DNA of 64,000 bases from DASTFP01 sp963816855 (GCA_963816855.1 CAWFMA010000033.1:35381-99380), one strand, 5' to 3'. Shown: positions 26,961 through 39,304, numbered from the stretch's first letter. The notes: a model not told the origin generated them from the sequence alone. Made by a program: numbers and translations.

Positions 26961-27630
26961 TGGGGAAGAAAGACGGCGACCGAGTCCGCGGTGAGGTTGC
27001 CGAGGGCGATGGTTGTCGAGGTCGCGAGGGACTCCGAGAGGCGTTTTAACGCCCCGATAGAAACCTCGGTTCCACTTGTCGGCGAACCCGCGGGGATTCG
27101 CTCTATATCGCGGAGCTCTTGCTACGGACCGGAAACTGCCCGATATCCCCGCTGAGCCGGCGACAGAGCAGCAGGACTCCACCGGCCAAATTTCCATGTG
27201 GCCCGGCATTGATTCAAAATGGAGACTGGTGACACCATTGCTGGGTAAGCCTGAGGGAAAAAGGTTCGGGAAGCCATGGATGATCCGGGATGCGCGATCG
27301 CGGAACCGCCGAGAATGTCTTCGGTGAATAGCCAGAGCATTTTAATCTTGAGTTCCATAGGACGCGCGTCGAACGTTTTTCTTAAAGGGAAAGGGAAGCG
27401 GAACGAAGACCAAGGCAACTTCCGGAAAATTTTTAACGAGTGTATAAAGGCGCGAAACGCTTCGCGACCCGACTTACTAGGGACCATTCGAAGCGGCTGC
27501 AAAGACGGCAATGTATCGGACTGGTTCAAAAAGACATGGCACCGACGAAACTGAAACTAGCTTGGGGGAAAATGCGCTTCATGAAGCTGGGAGCGGCTAT
27601 CGTGTGTATTCAACCAAGCAAACCTGAGTC
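26961..27630. other. Unassigned decayed stretch after IS remnants
   Basis: About 670 bases between the IS remnants and the first transglutaminase gene. Open frames on both strands are short and match nothing I recognise. It looks like further mobile-element debris, but I cannot name it. Confidence 0.45.
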
Positions 27631-28554
27631 GTGACCAGCTATTCTCCGATTCCAGCGCCAGCCCTGGACCTTGCCGTTCGGGTGGGATGTGAGTTGATGT
27701 ACGACACAACCGCCGATAGTCCTGCGCTCGTTACTCTCAAACCTCGGCACGACGCGTTGCAAACCATCCGTCAGGAGAGCTTCCACTTCGATCCACAACT
27801 GACAGCGACCGAATTTGAGGACGATCATTTTAACATTGTCTACCGTCTCGTTCTCAAACCCGGGCGAAACGTGCTGCGCTACGATGCCATCGTAATGGTG
27901 CCGAGCCTGCGCGAGGATTTCGCATGGCTGGATCGTCCCACCCCACCCCACCTCTTGCCTGCTTCAATCCTCCGCTACACGCTGCCGTCGCGTTACTGCG
28001 ATTCCGATAAGCTGCTTGACTTCGCATGGCAGAATTTTGGTCATTTTCCCCACGGTATTGAGAGGGTCCTCGGAATCATAAATTGGCTGCACCGTAACAT
28101 CGAATATCGGACGCTCTCGGGCAGTCCGAATCTCTCGGCCTATGACATTATCCAGCGCGGCTACGGAGTCTGCCGCGACCTTGCTCACACCACCGTCGCC
28201 CTTTGTCGAACCTTCAATCTGCCGGCCCGCTATGTCAGCGGTTACGTGCCGGATATCGGGTATCAAGACCCGGGCACCCCGAACGATTTTCATGCGTACT
28301 GCGAAGTCTATCTCGGCGGCAGGTGGCAAGTCTTTGACGCTCGATTCGACCAGCCGCGGGTCGGTCGCATTCGCATTTGCGCAGGTTACGACGCGGTGAA
28401 TTGTGCGTTTACCACGGTCTACGGGCAGGCGCAGCTGTCGAACTTCGAAGTTTGGTCCTATCAAGTCGATCCCGGCGAGGTAAGTGTAGGCGATCCGATT
28501 GATCTCTCGAAGAGGCTTTGTGGCACGCCGCAGATTCGCTACCCGCAAACGTGA
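27631..28554 (+). CDS. Transglutaminase-like cysteine protease-fold protein
   Basis: A 307-residue cytoplasmic-looking protein. An N-terminal beta domain of about 130 residues precedes a transglutaminase core with Cys in GYGVCRDLAHTTVALC, His in NDFHAYCEVYL and Asp in VFDARFDQPRVGRI. It has no signal peptide. Bacterial members are peptidases, amidases or cross-linking enzymes, and the substrate cannot be inferred. Start GTG 27631. A second transglutaminase follows 137 bases downstream in the same direction. Confidence 0.88.
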   Translation: MTSYSPIPAPALDLAVRVGCELMYDTTADSPALVTLKPRHDALQTIRQESFHFDPQLTATEFEDDHFNIVYRLVLKPGRNVLRYDAIVMVPSLREDFAWLDRPTPPHLLPASILRYTLPSRYCDSDKLLDFAWQNFGHFPHGIERVLGIINWLHRNIEYRTLSGSPNLSAYDIIQRGYGVCRDLAHTTVALCRTFNLPARYVSGYVPDIGYQDPGTPNDFHAYCEVYLGGRWQVFDARFDQPRVGRIRICAGYDAVNCAFTTVYGQAQLSNFEVWSYQVDPGEVSVGDPIDLSKRLCGTPQIRYPQT

Positions 28555-28691
28555 TGATCTGCTCCTCGCCGTTTGGGATCGTAAGGACATCCCACGTTCG
28601 TTGTGGTGTTGTGGGTTTATCGAAGATAACTTCCATGCTCTTGCGGAGCAGGAGTTAGGCAAAGCGGTCATCTCGCTGGAGCAAGCAACGA

Positions 28692-29552
28692 ATGAGCCGA
28701 ATCAGAATCGTTCACACTACCACGTATCGATATGCAAAGCCGGTAGCCTTCGGGATTCACCGCTTGGTTTTGCGACCGCGGGAGGGACACGATGTTCAAG
28801 TCGAGAATCTCTCGCTCCGAATCAGTCCAGCAGGAGCGGTAAGTTGGCATCGCGATATCTTCGGAAATTCCATCGCCCTTGCCTCCTTTTCCGAGCCTTC
28901 GGATTTCCTGGAATTCTCAAGTGATGCGACAGTCTTCCGCCGCGACCATACTTCGCACCGCCGCTTGCTGGACGTTCTTCCAGTGAAAATTCCTGTTCAA
29001 TATTCAAGTCTCGAAGGTCCGGTTGCGCTGGGATACCTCGAATCGGTATACCCCGAAGAGGCCTCTCGCTTGCGTGACTGGACGATGAAAATGTTCTCGC
29101 CCAAGCAAGGTGACGACGCCGTGCATCTCGTGCATGGGATCAATAGCTGGATCTATCATTCAATCCGCTATAGGCGCCGCACGGACCGTGGCGTGCAGAC
29201 CCCGCTGGAAACGCTCCAACTCCAATCGGGTTCCTGCCGAGACATGGCCACACTTCTACTTGAAATCGCGCGAAGTCTAAAGCTTGCGAGTCGTTTCGTA
29301 AGCGGCTATTTGGATAGCGTCGCCTCGTTCGAAGCCCACGCGGCGACCCACGCGTGGACGGAGGTTTATTTTCCCGAGCACGGCTGGTTCGGATGCGATC
29401 CGACTCTGGGCGAGGGAACCTCCCAGAAGCATATCGCTTCCGGCGTTAGCTCTCATCCACGCGGTGTGATGCCGATTAGCGGTGCCTATTCCGGACCGCT
29501 CAGCAGCTTCCTGGGAATGAGCGTCAGTGTGAAAATCGTGCCGATCGCTTGA
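28692..29552 (+). CDS. Transglutaminase-like protein with N-terminal domain
   Basis: A 286-residue protein of the type with an N-terminal bacterial transglutaminase-like domain (IRIVHTTTYRYAKPVAFG, then RLVLRPREGHDV) and a C-terminal core: Cys in SGSCRDMATLLLE, His in ATHAWTEVYFP and Asp in FGCDPTLGEG. Genomes often carry several such genes, sometimes beside alpha-E/circularly permuted ATP-grasp genes, which are absent here. Distinct in sequence from its upstream neighbour, so not a recent duplicate. Confidence 0.9.
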   Translation: MSRIRIVHTTTYRYAKPVAFGIHRLVLRPREGHDVQVENLSLRISPAGAVSWHRDIFGNSIALASFSEPSDFLEFSSDATVFRRDHTSHRRLLDVLPVKIPVQYSSLEGPVALGYLESVYPEEASRLRDWTMKMFSPKQGDDAVHLVHGINSWIYHSIRYRRRTDRGVQTPLETLQLQSGSCRDMATLLLEIARSLKLASRFVSGYLDSVASFEAHAATHAWTEVYFPEHGWFGCDPTLGEGTSQKHIASGVSSHPRGVMPISGAYSGPLSSFLGMSVSVKIVPIA

Positions 29553-29790
29553 CTTCTCCCGCGCTTTGAAAAAGGCCAGCCTCCAGCGGCGCCCTTGGCT
29601 CCCCGGGGCTGCCGATTTCTTCAAATGTGAAATCCTGGAATCCTGAAATCGTGATACCGATGGCATTCTGCTCACTTCCGCGCGGGGGCGCATTGCGCTC
29701 TCGCCGATGCTGGCTGAAGACCCGGCCTATTGCTCTCCATCTCGCGCCTGCCACAGCGCGGCTAGACTAAATGCCGGCCTCGCCCCTGAG

Positions 29791-29959
29791 GAGACCGTTG
29801 AAATACCCTCGCATGTTACGCGTGGGCAATTTGGGGCCAGATATCGATGGAGAGCGAAGGAGCATCCCAAAAAAGGGCTGTTAATGAGGAAGACGCCGAG
29901 AGATGCCCCAAAGAGCTCACGCCCTCCGGGTTGGCATACGCGGGTATTTCAACAGTCTC
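29791..29959. mobile_element. MITE-like element A, copy 1 (169 bp)
   Basis: A 169-bp non-coding block with terminal inverted repeats: GAGACCGTTGAAATACCC on the left and, read in reverse, GAGACTGTTGAAATACCC on the right, extending imperfectly to about 25 bp. The same block recurs at 49621-49788 and, in the palindrome arm, at 59877-60050. Internal short inverted repeat ggcatc/gatgcc. No open frame. Confidence 0.85.
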
Positions 29960-30032
29960 TTAGCTTGCCGCAATCAGCGTTAGCTACCAGCAAGGATCGC
30001 TTTCTTGCGGCCTAGCCGCCGGACATTCAGGA

Positions 30033-30473
30033 CTATCCTTTTCCACGCTGTTGCTCGATCGCCGCGAGATCTTTGAGCGCGACCATGCCTATGACGCGCA
30101 TTTTGTCGTCCACAACGGGCAGATATTGGAGGTGATGCTCGCGCATGGTTTCCCGTGCCTCATCCACCGACTGATGTTCGAAGCAATAATAGGCTTTTTT
30201 TACCATGATTCCGCGAACAAGCGACGTCTCCGGATCATGCCCAAAGCCGCCGGACTCCCGTTCAGGGTGATTGCCCTCCACGGCCCCAACCAGACGATGA
30301 TCAGATTCAACAGGCAATCGATTGGTCTCAAGCGATCTCATCCTTTCACCGGCTTCCTTGACGGAACCCTCTGCCTGCAGCGGTTTCGGCTCATCACGAG
30401 CCACTTCTTTGACGAGTTGGGCTCGCTGTTTAGTCGCTTTTAGGGCAGGAGTTTTCACAAATTTCTTTGCCAT
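30033..30473 (-). CDS. CBS-domain protein
   Basis: A 146-residue protein: a Lys-rich leader MAKKFVKTPALKATKQRAQ, then a CBS pair. The first part has GSVKEAGERMRSLETNRLPV; the second has HQSVDEARETMREHHLQYLP, VVDDKMRVIGMVALKDLA. CBS pairs bind adenine nucleotides and act as sensors. There is no attached catalytic domain, so its target is unknown. Start ATG 30473; residues upstream of it are not family-like. The gene is isolated. Confidence 0.85.
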   Translation of the reverse strand: MAKKFVKTPALKATKQRAQLVKEVARDEPKPLQAEGSVKEAGERMRSLETNRLPVESDHRLVGAVEGNHPERESGGFGHDPETSLVRGIMVKKAYYCFEHQSVDEARETMREHHLQYLPVVDDKMRVIGMVALKDLAAIEQQRGKG

Positions 30474-30668
30474 ACTTTTCTTACGGTTGCGGAGTATCGT
30501 TGCCGACCGCTCCAATGGTCTTTGGTTCTCGCGAACTCATTTCGTCAAATCAAAACATCTGGACATCTTGCCAGATGAAAAGCATCCCTTAATCCCGGTT
30601 AACAATTGTAGACCCGGCATCGTTGATACTGCCTTCTCGATCACTCCGAAAGCTTTTCAGCACTCGAT

Positions 30669-30971
30669 CTAATCATCGTCGTGATGCTTCTTATGTTTTT
30701 TGTCTTTATCATCTTTCTTATGTTTGTGGTGATGGTCTTTCTCGTGGTGGTCATTGACACGGTAGTAGTTGTTACCGGGATTATAGTTGTCGCCGTAATA
30801 GGATCGGCCTCGACTGTAATATCGCCTGTTAGCGTAGTAACCGCCGTTACCGTAATAGGGCCCCTCGCGGTAATATTCTTGCGATGGCCCACCCCCGCCA
30901 TAGCCGGGAAGAAAGGGCATACATCCCGTCATCAACGTCACGATGAAAGCGATGAGGACGATTTTCCTCAT
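30669..30971 (-). CDS. Small Tyr/Gly- and His/Lys-rich lipoprotein
   Basis: A 100-residue probable lipoprotein. MRKIVLIAFIVTLMTGC is a signal with a lipobox (LMTGC) followed by MPFLPGYGGGG. The middle is a Tyr/Gly/Asn/Arg-rich stretch (EGPYYGNGGYYANRRYY). The tail is mostly His, Lys and Asp (DHHEKDHHHKHKKDD onward), which could bind metal or polyanions. No known domain. It could be translated but have no function beyond low complexity. Confidence 0.65.
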   Translation of the reverse strand: MRKIVLIAFIVTLMTGCMPFLPGYGGGGPSQEYYREGPYYGNGGYYANRRYYSRGRSYYGDNYNPGNNYYRVNDHHEKDHHHKHKKDDKDKKHKKHHDDD

Positions 30972-31542
30972 ATCTCTATATCGCACATTATCGGCAGTTT
31001 GCTAGCCCGACTCGATTCAATCTCTCAATTGCCATTGTTTATGTATAAGAGATTAGACTTTCATCCAATCACTGTGACCGGATCTCATTTCCGACCGCAC
31101 CGAAAGGCTACCGACACCATATCAAAGTGAGTACCCGAGAACTCGTGGAGCGTTCAGACGTGGCTCCTCCGACCGAATGCTCCCCCTTCCATTCACTTCG
31201 TCGCACGACCAGTTCCGCACTCCCCGGCAAAGATGAAGGGGGCGTCAGCATCGCTGAGGATTTCGTTTTTGGAGTAGGTTAGAACCTGGAAAAAATTACA
31301 AAGTGCCGCGTTGCTGGTGGATTTTTGGCTTGGCCAAGGCGTGAGGGCGGCGGCAATACCCGCAGCGGTCTTGTCCGCCCGAGCAACGCAGGCCAAGCCA
31401 AAAAGACACGCAACCCTGTGGGCGCTTTCTAATTTTTTCACAGGTTCTTAGTACGGTAGCGGAGCAACGCCAAGCTTTTGGGGAATTGGCCGGCGACTCC
31501 CGCCGCGACTGGCAATGATCAGGTCAAAACGATGTTGCTATT
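30972..31542. other. Spacer holding a MITE
   Basis: No gene is supported between the lipoprotein start and the sigma factor stop; small frames here, including one of 82 codons at 31193-31441, lie mostly over the inverted-repeat element at 31281-31448 and are likely spurious. Confidence 0.6.
31281..31448. mobile_element. MITE-like element B (168 bp)
   Basis: Terminal inverted repeats: AGAACCTGGAAAAAATTA on the left and, read in reverse, AGAACCTGTGAAAAAATTAG on the right, continuing imperfectly to GGGTTGC. An inner inverted repeat ggcttggcc...ggccaagcc lies within it. Short, non-coding, AT-rich ends. Unrelated in sequence to element A. Confidence 0.75.
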
Positions 31543-32136
31543 TCATACGACCTCATCCCGTAATCCGCCGAGGGCATGAGAGAGCTTCTTCATGCCGAGT
31601 TCAATTCGCCTTTTCACGGTGCCAAGAGGAGTTTGGCTGAGCGCAGAAATTTCGCGCTGGCTCATCTCTTCGAAAAAGGCCAGACGGATTACCTGTTGCT
31701 GATGCGGCGGCAGCTTTACCAAGTGCTGATGCAATAACGAACGAAGATCGTCACGAAATGCTTCGCACTCAACAGTGTGCGATTCGTTGGCGCCTTTGTT
31801 GGAATGGCAGGAAACTTCGTAGCGGTCGGTAGCGCGTAGGTAGGCATTTTGCTGCCGTAAGTGGTCAATCGCGCGGCGCCTTGCGAGCGTGCAGAGCCAG
31901 GTCATCAGCGTTCCTTTCTCTGAGCAATAGCTGGGCGCCCGATCCCACACTTGAAGGAACACCTCCTGCAACACGTCCTCGGCCTCAGCTTCGTTATGCA
32001 GGATCTGCATGATGATTGATTTCGCCACCGTCCCGTAGCGCTTGTAGACTTCCTCGAGGCTCTCAGGCAGTCTGCGCAGAACAGCGTTCATTAATTCCTG
32101 ATCCCCAAGGAGAGATGCGTTGTCTAAAGTGTCCAC
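31543..32136 (-). CDS. ECF-type RNA polymerase sigma factor
   Basis: Alternative sigma factor of about 197 residues. Region 2 is clear (LEEVYKRYG, EAEAEDVLQEVFLQVWDRAP, TWLCTLARRRAIDHLR) and region 4 has LPPHQQQVIRLAFFEEMSQR with a helix-turn-helix ending GTVKRRIELGMKKL, of the SigK-like ECF type. Start is uncertain: GTG 32136 is chosen; ATG 32091 or GTG 32241 are possible. No anti-sigma gene is adjacent, so control is unknown. Confidence 0.88.
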   Translation of the reverse strand: MDTLDNASLLGDQELMNAVLRRLPESLEEVYKRYGTVAKSIIMQILHNEAEAEDVLQEVFLQVWDRAPSYCSEKGTLMTWLCTLARRRAIDHLRQQNAYLRATDRYEVSCHSNKGANESHTVECEAFRDDLRSLLHQHLVKLPPHQQQVIRLAFFEEMSQREISALSQTPLGTVKRRIELGMKKLSHALGGLRDEVV

Positions 32137-32303
32137 AGTATGAGTGAGATGCCGGCAATCATCCAAAGCATATCCGCCTGAAATGTTATGAATATGTTGA
32201 AGGTTCCGCGCGAACGGTCGTTCAGCAACTGGGGTAAACACCCCAGGCCAATCGAGGATTTTGTTGGCAGCTGCTGCCGAATCCCTCCCCCAGGTATCGG
32301 GAT

Positions 32304-34223
32304 TCAGCTCCTCGAGGCGGACGAGCCGACGGTATTGGTTGGTGGGATGGGCTCGGGGGTCATCTCCACGTCGCTGGCAGGCGTGAGCTTGGCCAATTGC
32401 ACGACGGCGTCGGCGAGCGTGGTGACGACTTCATTCGCCCCGGAGTCGCGCAAGCGCTGGGCCGCCTGGGTGATGTTTTCGGTCGCGCCCCAGAGGCCGA
32501 TGGCAATTTTCAGATTCGGAAGTTGCACGCGTAGTTTCACGCAGAGATAGCGCGCGTGGATGACAGTGGTGGGTGCGATGACCGAAATGCAGGCGGCGTC
32601 AACATCAGCTTCATCGACCAGTTTAACCATCTCGCTGGCTACGAGTTTCGCCGGTGCGTTCTGCGCCTCGAAGCCCTGCTGCTGAAGCAATTGCGCGAGC
32701 ATGGCCCCGGCGAGCTCATCGCGCTCCGCTCGTGCCGGCAGGCAATAGACGCGCCAGGCCGTCGCCGGGACGGGTTGCGGCGACTGCTCGGCAACCATTT
32801 GGTCCGCGGGGAGCTGGGATTCAGATCTCGGACGGGTACTGAAGTCTTCGACGATGTCGCGTATGCCCTGCTCGACGGAATCGCGCTGTTCAGTGTCCAG
32901 CGCCGCGCGCTGGTAGTCAGTCTCGGCCGCAGTGATGACGGGGATGAGCACAGAATCGTAAAGTGCAGTCAGCGAGTTCTCCTTAACGTAGTTGTCCGCC
33001 ACTTCGCTCGCTTCATTCAAGCCGACTGACAGGAGCCGATGATAGCACTCCTCGGCGGGGGTTAGCGCTTGTTCATCGCTAAGCAAAATGCTGAAAAAGG
33101 CGAGCCGCGGGACGTGCCGCCCCATGACGACGAGGCATACGGTGAGTGGCGTGGAGAGCAGCAGTCCTATGGGTCCCCAGAGCCAGGTCCAAAAAACCGC
33201 GGCCACGATGAGCGCAATCGAAGAAACCCCGGTGCTTGATCCGTAAAGCCACGGCTCAATGACATTGTTGCTGATCAATTCCAGCAAAACGAAAAGCCCG
33301 AGGGCGAGCAGCGGCATCATCCAGGTGGGCGAGACTGCCAGGGAGAGGATAATGGGGAACGCCGCCGCAATCCACGGGCCAATGTAGGGAATGAAGCGCA
33401 AGACAGTCGCGAATGCCCCCCAGAGGATCGCATTTGGCATCCCGATGAAGAAAAGGCCGATGGCCAAAATACTACCGAAGGTGACATTGACCACGAGTTG
33501 CATGAGCAGATAGCGCGAGACGCGGTGGCCCGCATCCTCCATTGCCCGAGTCGTGGCGCTGATGCGTCCCTGGCCGATGAGCCGGATGAGCCGGCTGCGG
33601 AGATCTTCGCGCTTCAAAAGCATGAAGATGACAAGGAGAATTACCAACCCGGCGGTACCCAGCGGCCCGAGCAGCGGCGAGAGGATGACCCGCAAAAGCT
33701 GGAGAGGGTTAGCCGTCGAAGTCTCAACGACTTGCACCTGCTGCGCGGGTGCTGCGCTGGCAGGAACGGCAACGGCAGTTCCCGGCTTGCCGGTGGCTTG
33801 GGATATGGTGGGCTCGGCGGAACCGTGGAGATCCTTCTTCAATTCCGCCACCGTTTCGGAGAGGCGTTTGAACGCGCCGCCACTCGGCAGTTGGAAGGAA
33901 TGGATCTTGGTCTGGATATTGACCTTGTAGTCCGGGAGCCTCGTCGCAAGATCGATGAGCTGCCGCGTGAGCACCCAACCAGCCACCCCGGTCATGCTAA
34001 AGATCGTTGCTACCACCAGGAGCACGGCGGCGATGCGTCCGATCCAGCGCTCGAGCCGAGTGACCAGCGGCGCCAACAGAAAGGTGAGGAGCGCCGCAAG
34101 GGCCAGTGGAATGAGCAGATCGCGCGCAAAATAGAGTGCGGCGACGACGAACGCGGTGAGGCTGACTTTCCACATGCCGACAAGCGCCTCCGCGACCGCG
34201 ATTTTCCCTTTTGGTGATTGCAT
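32304..34223 (-). CDS. AI-2E-family transporter with C-terminal cytosolic domain
   Basis: A 639-residue membrane protein. About eight transmembrane segments in the first 360 residues follow the PerM/YdiK/AI-2E pattern, with a Pro/Ala-rich loop near 145-170 and the hallmark segments FIPYIGPWIAAAFP and NNVIEPWLYG. Beyond residue 380 lies a soluble part of about 260 residues, ending in a Rossmann-like fold that resembles a B12-binding-type domain (DVDAACISVIAPTTVIHARY). The transport substrate of this family is mostly unproven. Start ATG 34223 (MQSPKGKI). Confidence 0.85.
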   Translation of the reverse strand: MQSPKGKIAVAEALVGMWKVSLTAFVVAALYFARDLLIPLALAALLTFLLAPLVTRLERWIGRIAAVLLVVATIFSMTGVAGWVLTRQLIDLATRLPDYKVNIQTKIHSFQLPSGGAFKRLSETVAELKKDLHGSAEPTISQATGKPGTAVAVPASAAPAQQVQVVETSTANPLQLLRVILSPLLGPLGTAGLVILLVIFMLLKREDLRSRLIRLIGQGRISATTRAMEDAGHRVSRYLLMQLVVNVTFGSILAIGLFFIGMPNAILWGAFATVLRFIPYIGPWIAAAFPIILSLAVSPTWMMPLLALGLFVLLELISNNVIEPWLYGSSTGVSSIALIVAAVFWTWLWGPIGLLLSTPLTVCLVVMGRHVPRLAFFSILLSDEQALTPAEECYHRLLSVGLNEASEVADNYVKENSLTALYDSVLIPVITAAETDYQRAALDTEQRDSVEQGIRDIVEDFSTRPRSESQLPADQMVAEQSPQPVPATAWRVYCLPARAERDELAGAMLAQLLQQQGFEAQNAPAKLVASEMVKLVDEADVDAACISVIAPTTVIHARYLCVKLRVQLPNLKIAIGLWGATENITQAAQRLRDSGANEVVTTLADAVVQLAKLTPASDVEMTPEPIPPTNTVGSSASRS

Positions 34224-34439
34224 CAGAAAGGAGTGGAACGTCAAAATATCGCCTGAAGATGGCTGGGTGTTGGCTTTAAATTATGCTCACGAAGGTTTAA
34301 GAGGCTATCGCATGCCTTGCGCGAGAAAGGCCGTGCGGCGACCATCGGACGGTGCGCGGATATATAGACTTCTTCGGAGTCAGTCTTCTATAATCTCCTG
34401 TCATCAAGTAATTTGGCGAATTGTCTCTCCAAGAACGTG

Positions 34440-35265
34440 AGAACGTGTCAGATCTATGTTGCAGTTCCATATTTTCTTGCGAACGACGAGGATCAGGACG
34501 GAGATCTTTACGCTCAAATCGCCAGCAATGTCCGTGAGCACCATATTATTCTCCCGATACGGATATCCCTTTTCGCGCCGACCTTTGTTCGCCTACCGGG
34601 TTATCCGCTTTTTATCGCCGGAGTTTATGCCCTCTTTGGCCACGGCAACAATCAGGCACTTTTTCTCCTCGAAGGGGTTCTCGACACCTTGCCTGCGTGT
34701 TGCCATGCTTGCCTGGCTGTGGTCGTGAACGCGAGAGCGTTGCCGAGCAGCGACTAGCGGTGAGGAGTCCAATGGTGAAGAGGGCCATGCAGCGATGATG
34801 CCGGATATGGATGCCAGTTTGCACAAATTGCCCGGCAGAGAATCGCCTTCGCACCGCTACGTTACTATGTCTGGTTGCGCATCAAGCGGGCAATTGCGCT
34901 CTGGTTCGTCCCCCATGCGCAATACTACCCCTTCGAGGGAGAGTTGTTTCCACTGGATGAAATGGATCATGAGAATCACCAGGACCTCTGGCTGCCCATT
35001 TTTTCTCCGGACGTGGATTTACACCACCCTGGGTGTTGCTGGAGCATGGCGTTTGTGGATCACGCATAGAACGGCGCGCATCGATGCCCTTCGCTGGTTG
35101 TTGCTCGCCGCATTCCTGATACTGCCACGTTGGATTTCCATGGCCACGCTCGAACCCACCGAGCCGCGTTATGTGGTGGAATTTTCCGCTTTTCTCAGCG
35201 TGCTTGGCGGCATTCCAATCTCGTGCTTTTTTGGCGCAAACGAAATAAGTGTCGTAGACCGAATT
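34440..35265 (+). pseudogene. Decayed ArnT/PMT-type membrane glycosyltransferase
   Basis: Fragments of a dolichyl-phosphate-mannose mannosyltransferase-like protein appear in different frames: FVRLPGYPLFIAGVYALFGH (about 34580-34640), RIKRAIALWFVPHAQYYPF (about 34880) and DALRWLLLAAFLILPRWISM with EPTEPRYVVEFSAFL (about 35080-35200). Frameshifts and missing parts between them show a broken gene. Whether some frameshifts are sequencing errors is unknown. Confidence 0.65.
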
Positions 35266-35351
35266 TGTAGGGTCAAAGATCCTGACATGAAGGCTATTAA
35301 TGGTCCCTTCCGCGCTTAGGCCGGGGTCGGCAGATCCTACAAGGGGAGAAC

Positions 35352-37973
<2,622 letters not shown>

Positions 37974-38008
37974 GGCCCGTGTCTCCTACTATTGTGATTA
38001 AATCCCTT

Positions 38009-39304
38009 ATGAGCGCCCTTCCCCTGATTCTTCCAGTCGACTGCACCCTTGCCATTATTATGGGCGGCGGAGCCGGCACCAGACTCTTTCCGCTGACAAA
38101 AGAAAGGGCCAAGCCCGCCGTACCGCTCGGTGGAAAGTACAGGCTGGTCGATATTCCGATAAGCAATTGTCTGAACTCCGACATTCGCAGAATCTACGTG
38201 CTCACCCAGTTCAACAGCATGTCACTGCACCAGCATATCAACAACAGCTACCAATTCGACGATTTCACGCCGAGCTTCGTTGAGATTCTGGCGGCACAGC
38301 AGACGCCCAAGGGATCGCATTGGTACCAGGGAACCGCAGACGCCGTCCGGCAGAACCTCCGCTACTTTCTCGAATATCCGGTCGATTACTATATCATTCT
38401 GAGCGGCGACCAGCTTTACCGGATGGACTACCGCCAGGTTCTGCGCCAGCACCTTGAGACACGTGCGGACATTACAGTGGGCACCATTCCGGTGGATCGG
38501 ACGGCGGCGATGGGGTTCGGGATCATGCACACTGATGAGAAGCGCAGGATCGTTGAGTTTGTTGAGAAGCCAAAAGACCCCGAAGTCCTCAATAGCCTGC
38601 GGATCCCCGCCGACCTCCTGCAAGCCATCGGCCAACCCGCCGATGCCGACCTCTACCAGGCCTCGATGGGTATCTACGTGTTCAAGCGAGAAGTTCTCAA
38701 GGAATGTCTCGACAATGACTTCCCCGATTTCGGCAAGAATATCATTCCTGCGGCCATCGAGAGATACAAGGTGCAGGCCTATATTTTTCAGGGATATTGG
38801 GAGGACATCGGAACGATCAGCGCGTTTTTCATGGCGAATCTCAACCTGGGCGATCCGGATCCCAAATTTAACTTCAACGAGCCCGGAGCACCCATCTACG
38901 CCCATCCGCGCTTTCTGCCGGCAAGCATCGTGCGGTCGTCCCAGATTGATCGTTCCTTGATCGCCGATGGCTGCACTATCGAGAAGTCGACCATTGAGCA
39001 CAGTATCATCGGCATTCGCTCCATCATCGATTCGGGTTCAATCCTCAAAGATGTTATTTTGATGGGCGCTGACGAATATGAGACGGAAATGGTCGAGGAA
39101 AGGGCGAACCGTCCCCGCATCGGAATCGGTCGCGGCTGCAACATTCAAAGAGCCATCATCGACAAGAATGCCAGGATCGGTGACAACGTCGTCATATCGC
39201 CCGAGGGCAAGGACGAGGAAATGAATGGCGAAGGATTTTACATTCGCGACGGAATCGTCGTTATCCCCAAAAACAGTACTATAGCATCAGGAACTCGGAT
39301 ATAG
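38009..39304 (+). CDS. glgC: Glucose-1-phosphate adenylyltransferase
   Basis: Makes ADP-glucose for glycogen synthesis. The 431 residues start at ATG 38009 (upstream in-frame codons run into the mgtA stop region). IIMGGGAGTRLFPLT, the conserved KPAVPLGGKYRLVDIPIS, GTADAVRQNL and a C-terminal left-handed beta-helix (RIGIGRGCNIQRAIIDKNA) are present. The gene lies 35 bases after mgtA in the same direction but is functionally linked to glgP and glgA. Confidence 0.96.
   Translation: MSALPLILPVDCTLAIIMGGGAGTRLFPLTKERAKPAVPLGGKYRLVDIPISNCLNSDIRRIYVLTQFNSMSLHQHINNSYQFDDFTPSFVEILAAQQTPKGSHWYQGTADAVRQNLRYFLEYPVDYYIILSGDQLYRMDYRQVLRQHLETRADITVGTIPVDRTAAMGFGIMHTDEKRRIVEFVEKPKDPEVLNSLRIPADLLQAIGQPADADLYQASMGIYVFKREVLKECLDNDFPDFGKNIIPAAIERYKVQAYIFQGYWEDIGTISAFFMANLNLGDPDPKFNFNEPGAPIYAHPRFLPASIVRSSQIDRSLIADGCTIEKSTIEHSIIGIRSIIDSGSILKDVILMGADEYETEMVEERANRPRIGIGRGCNIQRAIIDKNARIGDNVVISPEGKDEEMNGEGFYIRDGIVVIPKNSTIASGTRI

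Noticed and set aside
31193..31441. An 82-residue gene on the minus strand
   Set aside because: It is mostly the inside of the inverted-repeat element B and has no coding features.
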